Source of the DNA: Moraxella sp.
GTDB lineage: Bacteria > Pseudomonadota > Gammaproteobacteria > Pseudomonadales > Moraxellaceae
Reading direction: 5' to 3'
Length of the DNA stretch: 64,000 nt
Assembly: GCF_030525845.1 (NCBI RefSeq)
Contig: NZ_JAUNDY010000001.1
Coordinates: forward strand, 56,639 to 120,638
The notes under the pieces were generated by a model, which saw only the letters and a list, made by a program, of their open reading frames with translations, was not told the DNA's origin and made no database searches. Both the position numbers and the translations under genes were made by a program. The stretch's first letter is position 1, and each line of letters starts with the position of its first letter. Of the stretch, positions 28,101 to 37,041 are shown piece after piece.

Positions 28101-29168
28101 TTACAACTTAGCAAGCACCGCATCGCCCATCTCGGTACAACTCACAAGCTGTGTGCCATCTTCATAAATATCCGCTGTACGCAGTCCGTCCGCCAGCACC
28201 GCTTGCACGGCATTTTCCACTTGTTTGGCACGAGCTTCGTCATTTAGGCTATAACGCAGGAGCATTGCCAACGACAAAATGGTCGCCAAAGGGTTTGCTT
28301 TATTCTGTCCTGCAATGTCAGGGGCAGAGCCGTGCGATGGCTCATACAAGCCCTTACCATTTTCATCAAGGCTTGCAGACGGGAGCATTCCGATAGAGCC
28401 TGTCAACATAGACGCTTGGTCAGAGAGAATATCGCCAAAGATATTGCCTGTCGCCACCACATCAAATTGCTTTGGGGCTTTAACCAGTTGCATCGCACAA
28501 TTATCCACATACATATGGCTAAGCTCGACATCTGGATAATCTTTTGCCACTTCATTAAAAATTTCTTTCCAAAGTTCGGTGGTTTCTAAGACATTGGCTT
28601 TATCCACCGAACATAATTTTTTATTTCGTTTTTGGGCAGATTCAAATGATACTTTGGCAATACGGCGAATTTCACTCTCACTATATCGCATCGTATTAAA
28701 GCCCTCACGCTCGCCTTTGTCATTGGTAATAATACCACGAGGTTCGCCAAAATAAATATCGCCTGTGAGTTCTCGCACAATCAAAATATCAAGCCCTGAT
28801 ACCACCTCTGGTTTTAAAGTAGAGGCATTGGCAAGTTCCTTATAAAGAATGGCAGGGCGTAAATTGGCAAATAAATTTAAATCTTTGCGAATTGCCAAAA
28901 GCCCTCGTTCTGGGCGTAATGGACGCTCTAAATTGTCGTATTGCGGAGAACCTACCGCCCCCAATAATACCGCATCGGCTTTTCGCACAATCTCTTGGGT
29001 CTGGGTAGGATATGGCGAGCCGTATTCATCATAAGCCTCTCCGCCCAATTTGGCGTATTCATAACTTACCTGTAAGCCATTTTGGATAAGTTTATCCAAT
29101 ACTTTAACCGCTTGGGCGACAATTTCAGGTCCGATACCGTCGCCATTTAGGATTGCAATGTGTTTCAT
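28101..29168 (-). CDS. leuB: 3-isopropylmalate dehydrogenase
   Basis: 355 residues. LeuB oxidises and decarboxylates 3-isopropylmalate to 2-ketoisocaproate with NAD. The N-terminus [20 protein letters not shown] is typical. The substrate loop is [13 protein letters not shown] and the metal/NAD part is [20 protein letters not shown] with [12 protein letters not shown]. It is the last gene of the minus-strand run that begins with leuC, 31 bases after an unrelated hypothetical gene, and is followed by a strong terminator. Confidence 0.97.
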   Translation of the reverse strand: MKHIAILNGDGIGPEIVAQAVKVLDKLIQNGLQVSYEYAKLGGEAYDEYGSPYPTQTQEIVRKADAVLLGAVGSPQYDNLERPLRPERGLLAIRKDLNLFANLRPAILYKELANASTLKPEVVSGLDILIVRELTGDIYFGEPRGIITNDKGEREGFNTMRYSESEIRRIAKVSFESAQKRNKKLCSVDKANVLETTELWKEIFNEVAKDYPDVELSHMYVDNCAMQLVKAPKQFDVVATGNIFGDILSDQASMLTGSIGMLPSASLDENGKGLYEPSHGSAPDIAGQNKANPLATILSLAMLLRYSLNDEARAKQVENAVQAVLADGLRTADIYEDGTQLVSCTEMGDAVLAKL

Positions 29169-29199
29169 AAGGGTTTCCTTTTAAAAATCTAAAAAAAAA

Positions 29200-29964
29200 T
29201 TATTCAAAACGCCCCGTTAGCCAATAATGACCAAAAATAATATTTCCTACTTTTGGCACATCATCAAACATATCTAGCGGAAATACAGCCTCATATTCAC
29301 CGCCATAAGTGCTAACACGACACCAATAAAATTCATTATTGCTTAATGTATTCAAACGTTTTTCGGCTTCAAGTACAGTTAATCCTGCCAAGACAATAGA
29401 AGTTGGTTCACTTTGTTCATCATCGGTAAACATACCACTTGGTCCAAAAAATTCTGAACTAAAACTAAGCTCTCCCTCTCCACCATCTTGTTTTTGCCAT
29501 TTATCAAAATCATTTCTGTCATCAAAAATATCAACATTTTCAGCAAATAAAGTTAGATACGAAATACGAATCTTATTATCATCTTGATAATCCAAATAAT
29601 TCGGTACATCAACAATTACTGGATAATAACCATCTAGCCAACCATCTTTTTGGTCATAATTCGTAGCATTTAACCAACCGTGAATTGTACCATCGCCATA
29701 TTCTCCGTTTTCAATGGGAGTAACAGCATTGATACCCACTTTTTGTGTGGTTTTTGATGTAAAACAAGGGGTAGCACAAACAATTTCTTTTTTATCATTA
29801 TTGGTACAAAGCCAAATTTCTGCACCGCTTGGGTCAGTATAACGCAAATAAGTTAAATTTTCGTGCGTAGAATATTCAGTCGCAACTTGCAATACTTGCT
29901 CTATCAATGAATTATAATCATCAACAGTTTCAACATTAAAACCAATTGCAGAAAAATGGCTCAT
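29200..29964 (-). CDS. Hypothetical protein between leuD and leuB
   Basis: 254 residues, acidic and soluble, with no signal peptide. No family recognised. Readable segments are YLRYTDPSGAEIWLCTNNDK, CATPCFTSKT and EFYWCRVSTYGGEYEAVFPL. The C-terminal half with Trp/Tyr-rich motifs looks like a conserved fold. The ATG at 29964 has a GAGAGGA ribosome site. Gaps of 19 and 31 bases to leuD and leuB suggest co-transcription. Isolated acidic proteins like this can be immunity proteins, but nothing here proves that. Confidence 0.75.
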   Translation of the reverse strand: MSHFSAIGFNVETVDDYNSLIEQVLQVATEYSTHENLTYLRYTDPSGAEIWLCTNNDKKEIVCATPCFTSKTTQKVGINAVTPIENGEYGDGTIHGWLNATNYDQKDGWLDGYYPVIVDVPNYLDYQDDNKIRISYLTLFAENVDIFDDRNDFDKWQKQDGGEGELSFSSEFFGPSGMFTDDEQSEPTSIVLAGLTVLEAEKRLNTLSNNEFYWCRVSTYGGEYEAVFPLDMFDDVPKVGNIIFGHYWLTGRFE

Positions 29965-29983
29965 CTGTTCCTCTCTTATTTAA

Positions 29984-30634
29984 TCAAGCCGTTAATTCTC
30001 TAAATACCCAAGGTCTCTTTGCACGGGCTTTTTGTTCAAAGGCTTTAATATCATCGCTATTTTGCAACGTCAAACCAATATCATCCAAACCATTTAATAA
30101 ACAATGCTTACGAAATGCGTCCACTTCAAAAGGATATTCTTTGCCACTTGGCGAAATCACCTTTTGATTTTGTAAATCTACGGTTAATTGATAGCCGACA
30201 TTATCAAAACATTCTTTAAATAATTCATCAACTTCACTTTCAGAAAGGATGACAGGAAGCATTCCGTTTTTAAAGCAGTTATTAAAGAAAATGTCCGCAA
30301 AACTTGGAGCAATCACGGTGCGAAAGCCATATTCATTTAATGCCCAAGGGGCGTGTTCACGGCTAGAACCACAACCAAAATTGGTACGAGCAAGTAGAAT
30401 AGTCGCCCCTTGATAGCGTTCTTGATTTAACACAAAATCAGGGTTTTTTGGGCGTTTGGCAATGTCTTGCCCTAGAAAGCCCTCGTCCAAATAACGCAAT
30501 TCATCAAATAAATTATCGCCAAAACCTGTGCGTTTAATGGATTTTAAAAACTGCTTAGGGATAATCAAGTCCGTATCCACATTGGCACGGTCTAGGGGGG
30601 CAACGATGCCGATTTCGGTGGTGTATTGCTTCAT
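29984..30634 (-). CDS. leuD: 3-isopropylmalate dehydratase small subunit
   Basis: 216 residues. LeuD pairs with LeuC to isomerise 2- to 3-isopropylmalate. Typical segments are [20 protein letters not shown] near residue 20 and [20 protein letters not shown] at about 75-95 (swivel domain substrate loop). In most bacteria leuD directly follows leuC; here about 2.7 kb with six unrelated genes lies between them. The PEBP gene ends 24 bases upstream. Confidence 0.97.
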   Translation of the reverse strand: MKQYTTEIGIVAPLDRANVDTDLIIPKQFLKSIKRTGFGDNLFDELRYLDEGFLGQDIAKRPKNPDFVLNQERYQGATILLARTNFGCGSSREHAPWALNEYGFRTVIAPSFADIFFNNCFKNGMLPVILSESEVDELFKECFDNVGYQLTVDLQNQKVISPSGKEYPFEVDAFRKHCLLNGLDDIGLTLQNSDDIKAFEQKARAKRPWVFRELTA

Positions 30635-30658
30635 AATTTTTGCCTTTTAATTAAAATC

Positions 30659-31192
30659 TTACCAGTGATAATAAGCCGTCAAACTGGCACTTGCCAATAC
30701 CTTACCATTTAAATTAAATCCTAGCACGGCAGGGCTAATGCTATTTGGTAAATCCAGCACTTCATTTAACGCATATAGGGTAAAAATATAACGATGCGGT
30801 TTATCGCCTTGTGGAGGAAATGCCCCAATAAAGCCTGTTAAACCTGCGTCATTTTGCAATTCCAAAATGCCATTACCAAAATTATTTGAACCATTTTTAG
30901 GTAATTTACTCCAATCAGCAGGAATATTAAACGCATTCCAATGCCAAAAACCACAGCCCGTTGGTGCGTCTGGGTCGTACATTGTCAGTACAAAACTTTT
31001 GGTATCAGCAGGTGCGTTTGCCCATTGTAATTCTGGGCTGATGTTATTGCCTGTAAATCCCCAAATATTTGCCACATAATCATTGGATAAGGTGCTATTA
31101 GGGGCAATATCGGCACATTTTAACACCATTTCGCCTTGTGGCTGGGCGGGCTGGCGAACTTCTAAATAAGGGTTTTGAGCTAGGTCATTCAT
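30659..31192 (-). CDS. YbhB/YbcL-type PEBP (Raf kinase inhibitor-like) protein
   Basis: 177 residues covering one phosphatidylethanolamine-binding protein domain. The anion-pocket motifs are visible: FVLTMYDPDAPTGCGFWHWN and FIGAFPPQGDKPHRYIFTLY. No signal peptide, so it is probably cytoplasmic. Bacterial members have no agreed function. It lies 17 bases after the RelA/SpoT-domain gene and 24 before leuD, inside the leucine gene run. Confidence 0.9.
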   Translation of the reverse strand: MNDLAQNPYLEVRQPAQPQGEMVLKCADIAPNSTLSNDYVANIWGFTGNNISPELQWANAPADTKSFVLTMYDPDAPTGCGFWHWNAFNIPADWSKLPKNGSNNFGNGILELQNDAGLTGFIGAFPPQGDKPHRYIFTLYALNEVLDLPNSISPAVLGFNLNGKVLASASLTAYYHW

Positions 31193-31209
31193 AAAATTTT
31201 CCTTTTACA

Positions 31210-31788
31210 TTAAACAATATTTTTGACAAATTCTCGTTTATATAAACGATGACTTTCGATATTGGCTTTGGCATCTTTAATATCCCAAATCTGTAATTCC
31301 CAAGGGTAATAAAAATTACTGGAATTTTTAAAATAAATATGAATACCAATATAGCCGTCCACATCTCGCAAATACCAATTTTTAAGTTGATATTCGGCTT
31401 TAAATTTATCCAAATTCTCTAAAATTTGACTGATATATTCGGACGGCAAAATCATTCTTACTCCAAAAATATCATTTAAAATATTATTAACTGGATATTG
31501 ATTTTCTCTTGCCAAATAGCGATTGATTTTATCATGAATACTTTCAGCAGTTTTGACACGATAATAAAAATGAATGTCTTTAATATCGGCAAAAAACAAA
31601 TAATCATTAATCGCTTCGTGTAAATTCAAACGATAAGATAAAATATGCTCAGTTGACACATGAGCAAGCGTGCGTGATAAATTTACCTTTGCGACTTTGC
31701 CTGTTTCAAAATAATCATTGGAATATTGAGCGTGAATTTGATTAATTTCACGGATTAGGCGTTCGGTTTGTGCCAAATAATCATTCAT
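31210..31788 (-). CDS. Small RelA/SpoT-domain nucleotidyltransferase (possible toxic alarmone synthetase)
   Basis: 192 residues with a single RelA/SpoT synthetase-like domain; no HD hydrolase, TGS or ACT domains. Visible signatures are YYRVKTAESIHDKI (Arg77 and Lys79, substrate-binding in Rel enzymes), NDIFGVRMI (Asp106, metal site), GYIGIH (145-150) and WELQIWD (Glu164, equivalent to the catalytic Glu of ExQIRT). IESHRLYK closes the domain. Small single-domain members make (p)ppGpp, and some (toxSAS) are toxins that make ppApp or pyrophosphorylate tRNA. The start is 2 bases from the stop of the 104-residue gene, the usual geometry of an antitoxin-toxin pair. Activity is inferred. Confidence 0.7.
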   Translation of the reverse strand: MNDYLAQTERLIREINQIHAQYSNDYFETGKVAKVNLSRTLAHVSTEHILSYRLNLHEAINDYLFFADIKDIHFYYRVKTAESIHDKINRYLARENQYPVNNILNDIFGVRMILPSEYISQILENLDKFKAEYQLKNWYLRDVDGYIGIHIYFKNSSNFYYPWELQIWDIKDAKANIESHRLYKREFVKNIV

Positions 31789-31790
31789 TA

Positions 31791-32105
31791 CTATACACCA
31801 AATTCATCATCAATACACTTTAACACATAATTTCGACACTCATCAAGCGTTTGAAAATATTTAACATCATCGCCATACAATCCCAAGCCATCAAAACGAA
31901 AACTGTCATCAATAAAAAATGTTTCGCTGGCAATATGTTCTGCTAGGCTCGTAAAAGTTGGGGCGATATTATAGCTGTCCAATCGCCAAAGGGTAGCAAA
32001 ATAGCCTTTTTGATTTTTAAAAATTTCTATTTTAAATACCCATAATTCATCGGAGACTTCTATGGGGTCGGTAATTATAGTTTTGATAAGTTTGGAATAA
32101 TTCAT
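31791..32105 (-). CDS. Hypothetical protein paired with the RelA/SpoT-domain gene
   Basis: 104 residues, acidic, soluble. No family recognised. Core: ELWVFKIEIFKNQKGYFATL, then WRLDSYNIAPTF and an acidic C-terminus ending KCIDDEFGV. Its ATG directly abuts the PIN-gene stop codon (zero gap) and its own stop is 2 bases before the RelA/SpoT-domain start, so it is translationally linked to both. By position it is the best candidate antitoxin for the RelA/SpoT-domain protein; that is inference from arrangement only. Confidence 0.7.
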   Translation of the reverse strand: MNYSKLIKTIITDPIEVSDELWVFKIEIFKNQKGYFATLWRLDSYNIAPTFTSLAEHIASETFFIDDSFRFDGLGLYGDDVKYFQTLDECRNYVLKCIDDEFGV

Positions 32106-32501
32106 TTACCAAACACACTTCTTATAAAAATCGCTAATTTTATTATCTTTGCTGATTAAAATATTATCATCAAGCATTGTATTAGCAACAATTAAACGGT
32201 CAAATGGGTCTCGTGTGAATTTCAATTGGTTGGCAACATTAACCACATCTAACCAAGATTTTTGACAAATATTTAAGTCCAAAACTTGGTTAATGTGATT
32301 AAATATTTGCTTGGTATTTGCATTTATTCTACCAATTTCATATAAAAATTCTAATTCCAAAATAACCATTGGCGAAATTAAGAAACAATTATCCATATTT
32401 TCCAAAATATCAACCACTTTTTTGGATAATTGGTTTGTTTTGGATTGATAAAGCCATACCAAAATATGCGTATCCAAATAAATGTTATTTTGGTAAGTCA
32501 T
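32106..32501 (-). CDS. PIN-domain ribonuclease toxin (VapC-like)
   Basis: 131 residues from the ATG at 32501 (AAGGA ribosome site); the frame extends to 32528. The PIN acidic residues are Asp10 (IYLDTHILVWLY), Glu49 (VILELEFLYEIG), Asp98 and Asp101 (FTRDPFDRLIVAN) and Asp119 (LISKDNKI). VapC-type toxins cut specific tRNAs or rRNA when freed from their antitoxin. The upstream antitoxin gene overlaps it by 17 bases, the classic arrangement of a type II module. Confidence 0.9.
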   Translation of the reverse strand: MTYQNNIYLDTHILVWLYQSKTNQLSKKVVDILENMDNCFLISPMVILELEFLYEIGRINANTKQIFNHINQVLDLNICQKSWLDVVNVANQLKFTRDPFDRLIVANTMLDDNILISKDNKISDFYKKCVW

Positions 32502-32712
32502 TATACCATTCCTTTTCCCAATCAACATTTATCACATCATCATAGTTACCATTAATTGTATTGGGGTGAGCAACCAATTTAGATAAATCTCGTTTTTTAA
32601 TTTTTGGGGTAGTGGTATCATTTTTAATCATAATATCTTGCCCAAAACCTGCAATCATTTTCATAAATACAGGCACAAGTTCATCTTTGATTTGTACATT
32701 AAAATTTTGCAT
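32485..32712 (-). CDS. Antitoxin of the PIN-domain module (VapB-like)
   Basis: 75 residues, consistent with a type II antitoxin: an N-terminal segment (MQNFNVQIKDELVPVFMKMI) that could form a DNA-binding dimer, then a charged, flexible C-terminus with Trp (DVINVDWEKEWYNDLPK) that would wrap the toxin. Overlap with the PIN gene and gene order support the call. The family name is not certain from sequence. It is probably autoregulatory, as such antitoxins usually are; a 73-base gap upstream could hold its own promoter. Confidence 0.78.
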   Translation of the reverse strand: MQNFNVQIKDELVPVFMKMIAGFGQDIMIKNDTTTPKIKKRDLSKLVAHPNTINGNYDDVINVDWEKEWYNDLPK

Positions 32713-32785
32713 ACCATTTCCCCATTTAACAACACAACAATCATAACTAAATTTTGGTTAACATAAAAAAATCTCTATCCAACCA

Positions 32786-33307
32786 CTATTCTGCAATCAC
32801 TGGAATATTAAACTTATCAAAAGCATCAATCAACTTTTTAATTTTATTTTCATCATTATGAATCAGCAAAAAATAAGCATTTTCTTGTAAACCCAATTCC
32901 ACCAAACGCAAATTATGCGGTGCTAATTTCTTATCGAAATAGCCAATAATATATTGGCGATGCAAATCACAATAGTCATAAAAATCCATTTCATCACACT
33001 CATCTTCATCACCAACAGCTTCTTCATAATCATCAAACATATCGCTGGTATCAATTACCAATTGACGATTTTTGATAATAAAGAACTTCTCAAAATCTAT
33101 ACAGGGTTCTTTCCATTCCATATATTCCATAAATTGACCGTCAGCAAAACTCGCATAACCATTATCCAAATCCCAACCCAAAAGCGGAAATAACACATCA
33201 TAAAGTAATGATTCATCATTGCCATCATATTGGATTTTATCCAACAAAATATCTGGTACTTCTGCACATTCTGCTAAGGTTGTTTTTAAAAAATCCAAAT
33301 TTGTCAT
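32786..33307 (-). CDS. Hypothetical acidic protein downstream of leuC
   Basis: 173 residues from the ATG at 33307; the frame runs upstream into leuC without family sense. Strongly acidic, with a run of Asp/Glu (SDMFDDYEEAVGDEDECDEM). Other segments: LLYDVLFPLLGWDLDNGYAS and CIDFEKFFIIKNRQLVIDTS. No family recognised. It lies 61 bases after leuC and is the first of the non-leucine genes in the run. Composition resembles small acidic immunity-type proteins, but no toxin partner is adjacent. Confidence 0.72.
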   Translation of the reverse strand: MTNLDFLKTTLAECAEVPDILLDKIQYDGNDESLLYDVLFPLLGWDLDNGYASFADGQFMEYMEWKEPCIDFEKFFIIKNRQLVIDTSDMFDDYEEAVGDEDECDEMDFYDYCDLHRQYIIGYFDKKLAPHNLRLVELGLQENAYFLLIHNDENKIKKLIDAFDKFNIPVIAE

Positions 33308-33368
33308 CTTATTCTCCACAATAATATTTGGATTGAGGATATTCAATAAATACCCCCAATTTTTACTG

Positions 33369-34790
33369 CTACGCCACCGCTCGCACATCCACAAAATGCC
33401 CATAAATTGCCGCCGCCGCCGCCATTGCAGGACTCACAAGGTGCGTACGACCGCCATTGCCTTGACGACCTTCAAAGTTACGGTTAGACGTACTGGCACA
33501 ATGTTCACCTGATTGCAATTTATCCGCATTCATCGCAAGACACATAGAACAGCCCGGCTCACGCCATTCAAATCCCGCATCAATAAAGATTTTATCCAAA
33601 CCTTCACTTTCTGCTTGTTTTTTAACCTGACCTGAACCTGCTACAACCATTGCTTGCTTGATGGTTGGGGCGACTTTTTTACCTTCTACGATTTTGGCGA
33701 CTTCTCGCAAATCTTCAATACGAGAATTGGTACACGAGCCAATGAACACACGGTCAAGGGTAATGTCTGACAATGATTGACCTGCTGTTAAGCCCATATA
33801 TTGATAAGCTCGTGTCCAGTCATTTTTTTGCACATCGTCTTTTGCCATATCTAAGGTTGGTACATTGGCGGAGACTGGAATGACCATTTCAGGCGAAGTT
33901 CCCCACGAAATTTGTGGTTCAATCTCATCGCCATTTAACACCACCACCGCATCAAAATGAGCATCATCGTCCGATTTTAGGGTATTCCAATAGGCAACGG
34001 CTTTGTCCCAATTCTCGCCAGTTGGGGCATAGGGGCGACCTTTGACATAATCTATCGTCTTATCGTCCACCGCCACAAGTCCAACCCTTGCACCGCCCTC
34101 AATCGCCATATTACACACCGTCATACGCCCTTCAATCGACATATCACGGAACACCTGTCCACCAAATTCAATGGCATAGCCCGTTCCGCCTGCTGTGCCA
34201 ATTTTGCCAATGATTGCCAAAATGACATCTTTTGGGGTAACTCCTTTGCCCAGTTTGCCGTCCACTCGTACCAGCATATTTTTCATTTTCTTTTGTACAA
34301 GGCACTGAGTAGCTAAAACATGCTCAACCTCACTAGTACCAATACCATGTGCCAAACAGCCCAAAGCACCGTGCGTTGCGGTATGACTGTCGCCACACAC
34401 CACCGTCATTCCCGGCAAGGTCAAGCCCTGCTCTGGTCCTACCACGTGGACGATGCCTTGACGGTCATCGTTAATGCCAAATTGCACCACATTAAAGGTT
34501 TTGCAGTTGTCATCAAGGGTTTTGACTTGAATGCGAGAAGTATCGTCTTCAATGCCCGAAATGCCCTGCGAGCGTTCTTTGGTGGAAGTCGGGACATTGT
34601 GGTCGGGTGTGGCAATGTTTGCCGACAGTCGCCAAGGGGTACGCCCTGCGAGCTGTAAGCCTTCAAATGCTTGTGGACTGGTGACTTCATGTAATAATTG
34701 ACGGTCAATATAAATCAAAGACGAGCCATCATCTCGTTGTTTGACCAAATGGTCGTCCCAAAGTTTGTCATATAAGGTCTTGCCTGCCAT
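33369..34790 (-). CDS. leuC: 3-isopropylmalate dehydratase large subunit
   Basis: 473 residues, aconitase family, family length. It binds a 4Fe-4S cluster through the cysteines in [13 protein letters not shown] and [14 protein letters not shown]-terminal signatures [16 protein letters not shown] and [20 protein letters not shown] are clear. It is first in the minus-strand run and carries the only clear promoter region (34791-35025). Its partner leuD is displaced downstream by six inserted genes. Confidence 0.97.
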   Translation of the reverse strand: MAGKTLYDKLWDDHLVKQRDDGSSLIYIDRQLLHEVTSPQAFEGLQLAGRTPWRLSANIATPDHNVPTSTKERSQGISGIEDDTSRIQVKTLDDNCKTFNVVQFGINDDRQGIVHVVGPEQGLTLPGMTVVCGDSHTATHGALGCLAHGIGTSEVEHVLATQCLVQKKMKNMLVRVDGKLGKGVTPKDVILAIIGKIGTAGGTGYAIEFGGQVFRDMSIEGRMTVCNMAIEGGARVGLVAVDDKTIDYVKGRPYAPTGENWDKAVAYWNTLKSDDDAHFDAVVVLNGDEIEPQISWGTSPEMVIPVSANVPTLDMAKDDVQKNDWTRAYQYMGLTAGQSLSDITLDRVFIGSCTNSRIEDLREVAKIVEGKKVAPTIKQAMVVAGSGQVKKQAESEGLDKIFIDAGFEWREPGCSMCLAMNADKLQSGEHCASTSNRNFEGRQGNGGRTHLVSPAMAAAAAIYGHFVDVRAVA

Positions 34791-34832
34791 TTCTCATCTC
34801 CGAATGGTTGGTAATTTTGTTTATTTTAAGCG

Positions 34833-34861
34833 ATTATAGCACAACAAAGCAATAAATCTAA
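34833..34861 (-). promoter_or_regulatory. Possible promoter of the leuC run
   Basis: On the minus strand TATAAT (34838-34833) is preceded by GC and, 17 bases away, by a poor -35 (TTAGAT). It lies about 43 bases before the leuC start. No leader peptide or attenuator was recognised. Confidence 0.4.
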
Positions 34862-35025
34862 TTTATTATTTTTATAAATTTAATAACCATCTAGAATAAA
34901 TATCAATACTTTGCCTTAGCATGGGCAGAAATGATGGGGTGGGGTAGTATCATCGCACTGTCAGTCAATGATTTGTTGGTTGAAATGTGCTAAAATTGCA
35001 AAAAATTAATCTGACACATCATTAA

Positions 35026-35496
35026 ATGCATTCATCTGTACCACCGCATTTGCACCCTTTTTTGGATTCGCATGGTTCTTTGACAGCTCTACTGGAAAAA
35101 AGGGCAGGGCGACCGTTGCGTGTGCAGATTATCAGCGAGGGTTATCAGCCTCTTGACTGCCACACCAAAAAGATATTGGGTCTGCCTGTGCATCGCCCAG
35201 CGTTGGCATGGGTGCGTGAGGTGTTGTTACTGGGTAGTCAGGATAGGGCATGGGTCAAAGCAAGAAGTATTTTTCCTTTACCTACTCTATTTGGTCAAGC
35301 CAAGCGTTTGCGACATCTTAGGGGTACGCCCATCGGTTATGTTATTTTTAAAAAAAATCGTCGATTACCGCATGTACGCACTTTTTTTTATGATGAACAT
35401 TGGGGGAGACGCACGGTGTATCAGTGGCGTGAGCATTTGATTTTAATTGAGGAGCGATTTTTATCTGATTTTTGCGATTTTATCACGCCGCCCTAA
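35026..35496 (+). CDS. ubiC: Chorismate-pyruvate lyase
   Basis: 156 residues, near E. coli UbiC (165). UbiC releases pyruvate from chorismate to give 4-hydroxybenzoate, the first step of ubiquinone synthesis. Matches include ALAWVREVLLLGSQDRAWVK, RSIFPLPTLFG, LRHLRGTPIGYVIF and HWGRRTVYQW, with Glu in LILIEERFL as the C-terminal conserved acidic residue. It is not next to ubiA, which is at 50612. A GCTAAAAT -10-like sequence lies upstream, and glyA follows 74 bases later. Confidence 0.88.
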   Translation: MHSSVPPHLHPFLDSHGSLTALLEKRAGRPLRVQIISEGYQPLDCHTKKILGLPVHRPALAWVREVLLLGSQDRAWVKARSIFPLPTLFGQAKRLRHLRGTPIGYVIFKKNRRLPHVRTFFYDEHWGRRTVYQWREHLILIEERFLSDFCDFITPP

Positions 35497-35570
35497 AATC
35501 CTCAGCAAATTTTGTGAAATTATGGTAAACTAAATGAATTTATCCCCTTTTTTCTTTCTAGGAAAATCTT

Positions 35571-36950
35571 ATGTTCAAAGACATCTCAATCTACGCCTAC
35601 GACCCAGAACTTGCCCAAGCGATTGATGCTGAGGGTAAACGCCAAGAGGAACATATTGAGCTTATCGCCTCCGAAAACTACTGCTCGCCCGCGGTCATGC
35701 AAGCTCAAGGTTCAAATCTAACCAATAAATACGCCGAAGGCTATCCTGCCAAACGCTATTATGGCGGCTGTGAACATGTAGACGTGGTTGAACAAATCGC
35801 CATTGACCGTGCCAAAGCCCTGTTTGGTGCAGACTACGCCAACGTTCAGCCTCATTCAGGTTCAAATGCTAACGGTGCAGTTTATCTTGCCTTGCTAGAG
35901 GCAGGTGATACTGTGCTTGGTATGAGTCTTGCTCACGGTGGACATTTGACACACGGTTCAAACGTATCTTTTTCTGGTAAAACCTACAACGCCGTGCATT
36001 ATGGTGTTGATGACAATGGCTTGATTGATTATGATGAAGTGGCTCGCTTGGCTCGTGAGCATAAGCCAAAGATGATTATCGCAGGGTTTTCAGCTTACTC
36101 GCAAGTCATGGATTGGCAAAAATTCCGCGAGATTGCCGATGAAGTGGGTGCATACTTAATGGTAGATATGGCACACGTGGCAGGGCTTGTGGCAGCAGGT
36201 CTTTATCCAAACCCTGTGCCGTTTGCCGATGTTGTTACCACCACTACTCATAAAACCTTACGAGGACCTCGCTCTGGTCTCATTTTGGCAAGAGCCAACC
36301 CAGAGATTGAGAAGAAACTCAACTCAGCTGTATTTCCTGGCTCGCAAGGTGGTCCACTCATGCACGCCATCGCCGGCAAGGCGGTTTGCTTCAAAGAAGC
36401 GATGAGCGATGATTTTAAAGCCTACCAACAACAGGTTGTCAAAAACGCCAAAGTCATGGCAGAAGTTATCATGTCTCGTGGTTATGATGTGGTGTCAGGC
36501 GGCACAGAAAACCACCTCATGCTAGTTAGTCTCATTAAGCAAGACATCACAGGCAAAGATGCTGACAAATGGCTTGGCGATGCTCATATTACCGTAAATA
36601 AAAACTCCGTGCCAAACGACCCTAAATCGCCTTTTGTAACCTCTGGTATTCGTGTGGGTACACCTGCGATTACCACTCGTGGTTTCAAAGAAGATGATGT
36701 GCGTGAGTTGGCAGGGTGGGTCTGCGATGTGCTAGACTCGCGTGGCGATGAAAAAGTGATTGGCGAAGTGCGTGAAAAAGTCGCCGAAATTTGTACTCGC
36801 TTACCTGTATATCAAAAATCCAAAACTAAAGAGATGTTTGCCAAAATCAGCGACATGATTGATGAGCAAGCTGATAATGAGTTTGTCCACACCGCCAAAG
36901 ATAAATTCAATGAATTTTATGAAAAGGCGATGGCAAAAATCAATAAATAA
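35571..36950 (+). CDS. glyA: Serine hydroxymethyltransferase with C-terminal extension
   Basis: 459 residues; E. coli GlyA has 417. It interconverts serine and glycine with tetrahydrofolate, using PLP on Lys228 ([15 protein letters not shown]). N-terminal signature [20 protein letters not shown]. The usual protein ends near ICTRLPVY; here about 45 more residues follow (starting [15 protein letters not shown]), a Lys/Glu-rich helical tail with no known domain. TAGGAAA precedes the ATG. It is monocistronic with its own terminator. Confidence 0.97.
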   Translation: MFKDISIYAYDPELAQAIDAEGKRQEEHIELIASENYCSPAVMQAQGSNLTNKYAEGYPAKRYYGGCEHVDVVEQIAIDRAKALFGADYANVQPHSGSNANGAVYLALLEAGDTVLGMSLAHGGHLTHGSNVSFSGKTYNAVHYGVDDNGLIDYDEVARLAREHKPKMIIAGFSAYSQVMDWQKFREIADEVGAYLMVDMAHVAGLVAAGLYPNPVPFADVVTTTTHKTLRGPRSGLILARANPEIEKKLNSAVFPGSQGGPLMHAIAGKAVCFKEAMSDDFKAYQQQVVKNAKVMAEVIMSRGYDVVSGGTENHLMLVSLIKQDITGKDADKWLGDAHITVNKNSVPNDPKSPFVTSGIRVGTPAITTRGFKEDDVRELAGWVCDVLDSRGDEKVIGEVREKVAEICTRLPVYQKSKTKEMFAKISDMIDEQADNEFVHTAKDKFNEFYEKAMAKINK

Positions 36951-36960
36951 TTGATTTGCA

Positions 36961-36987
36961 AAATCCGTCATCATATGGCGGATTTTT
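36961..36987 (+). terminator. Terminator of glyA
   Basis: AAATCCGTCAT / ATGGCGGATTT with one wobble pair, loop CAT, then TTTC. It starts 11 bases after the stop. Confidence 0.8.
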
Positions 36988-36995
36988 CTTGTGCC

Positions 36996-37028
36996 AATAA
37001 AAGCCCTGTCATTGACAAGGCTTTTATT
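36996..37028 (-). terminator. Terminator of glyS
   Basis: AATAAAAGCC (36996-37005) and GGCTTTTATT (37019-37028). In the minus direction it follows the glyS stop and its downstream arm is T-rich. Together with the previous hairpin it separates convergent glyA and glyS. Confidence 0.75.
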
Positions 37029-37041
37029 ATTACCACTTAGA

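Noticed and set aside
33308-33403. N-terminal extension of the acidic hypothetical into leuC
   Set aside because: It is out-of-frame leuC sequence; the ATG at 33307 gives a sensible start.
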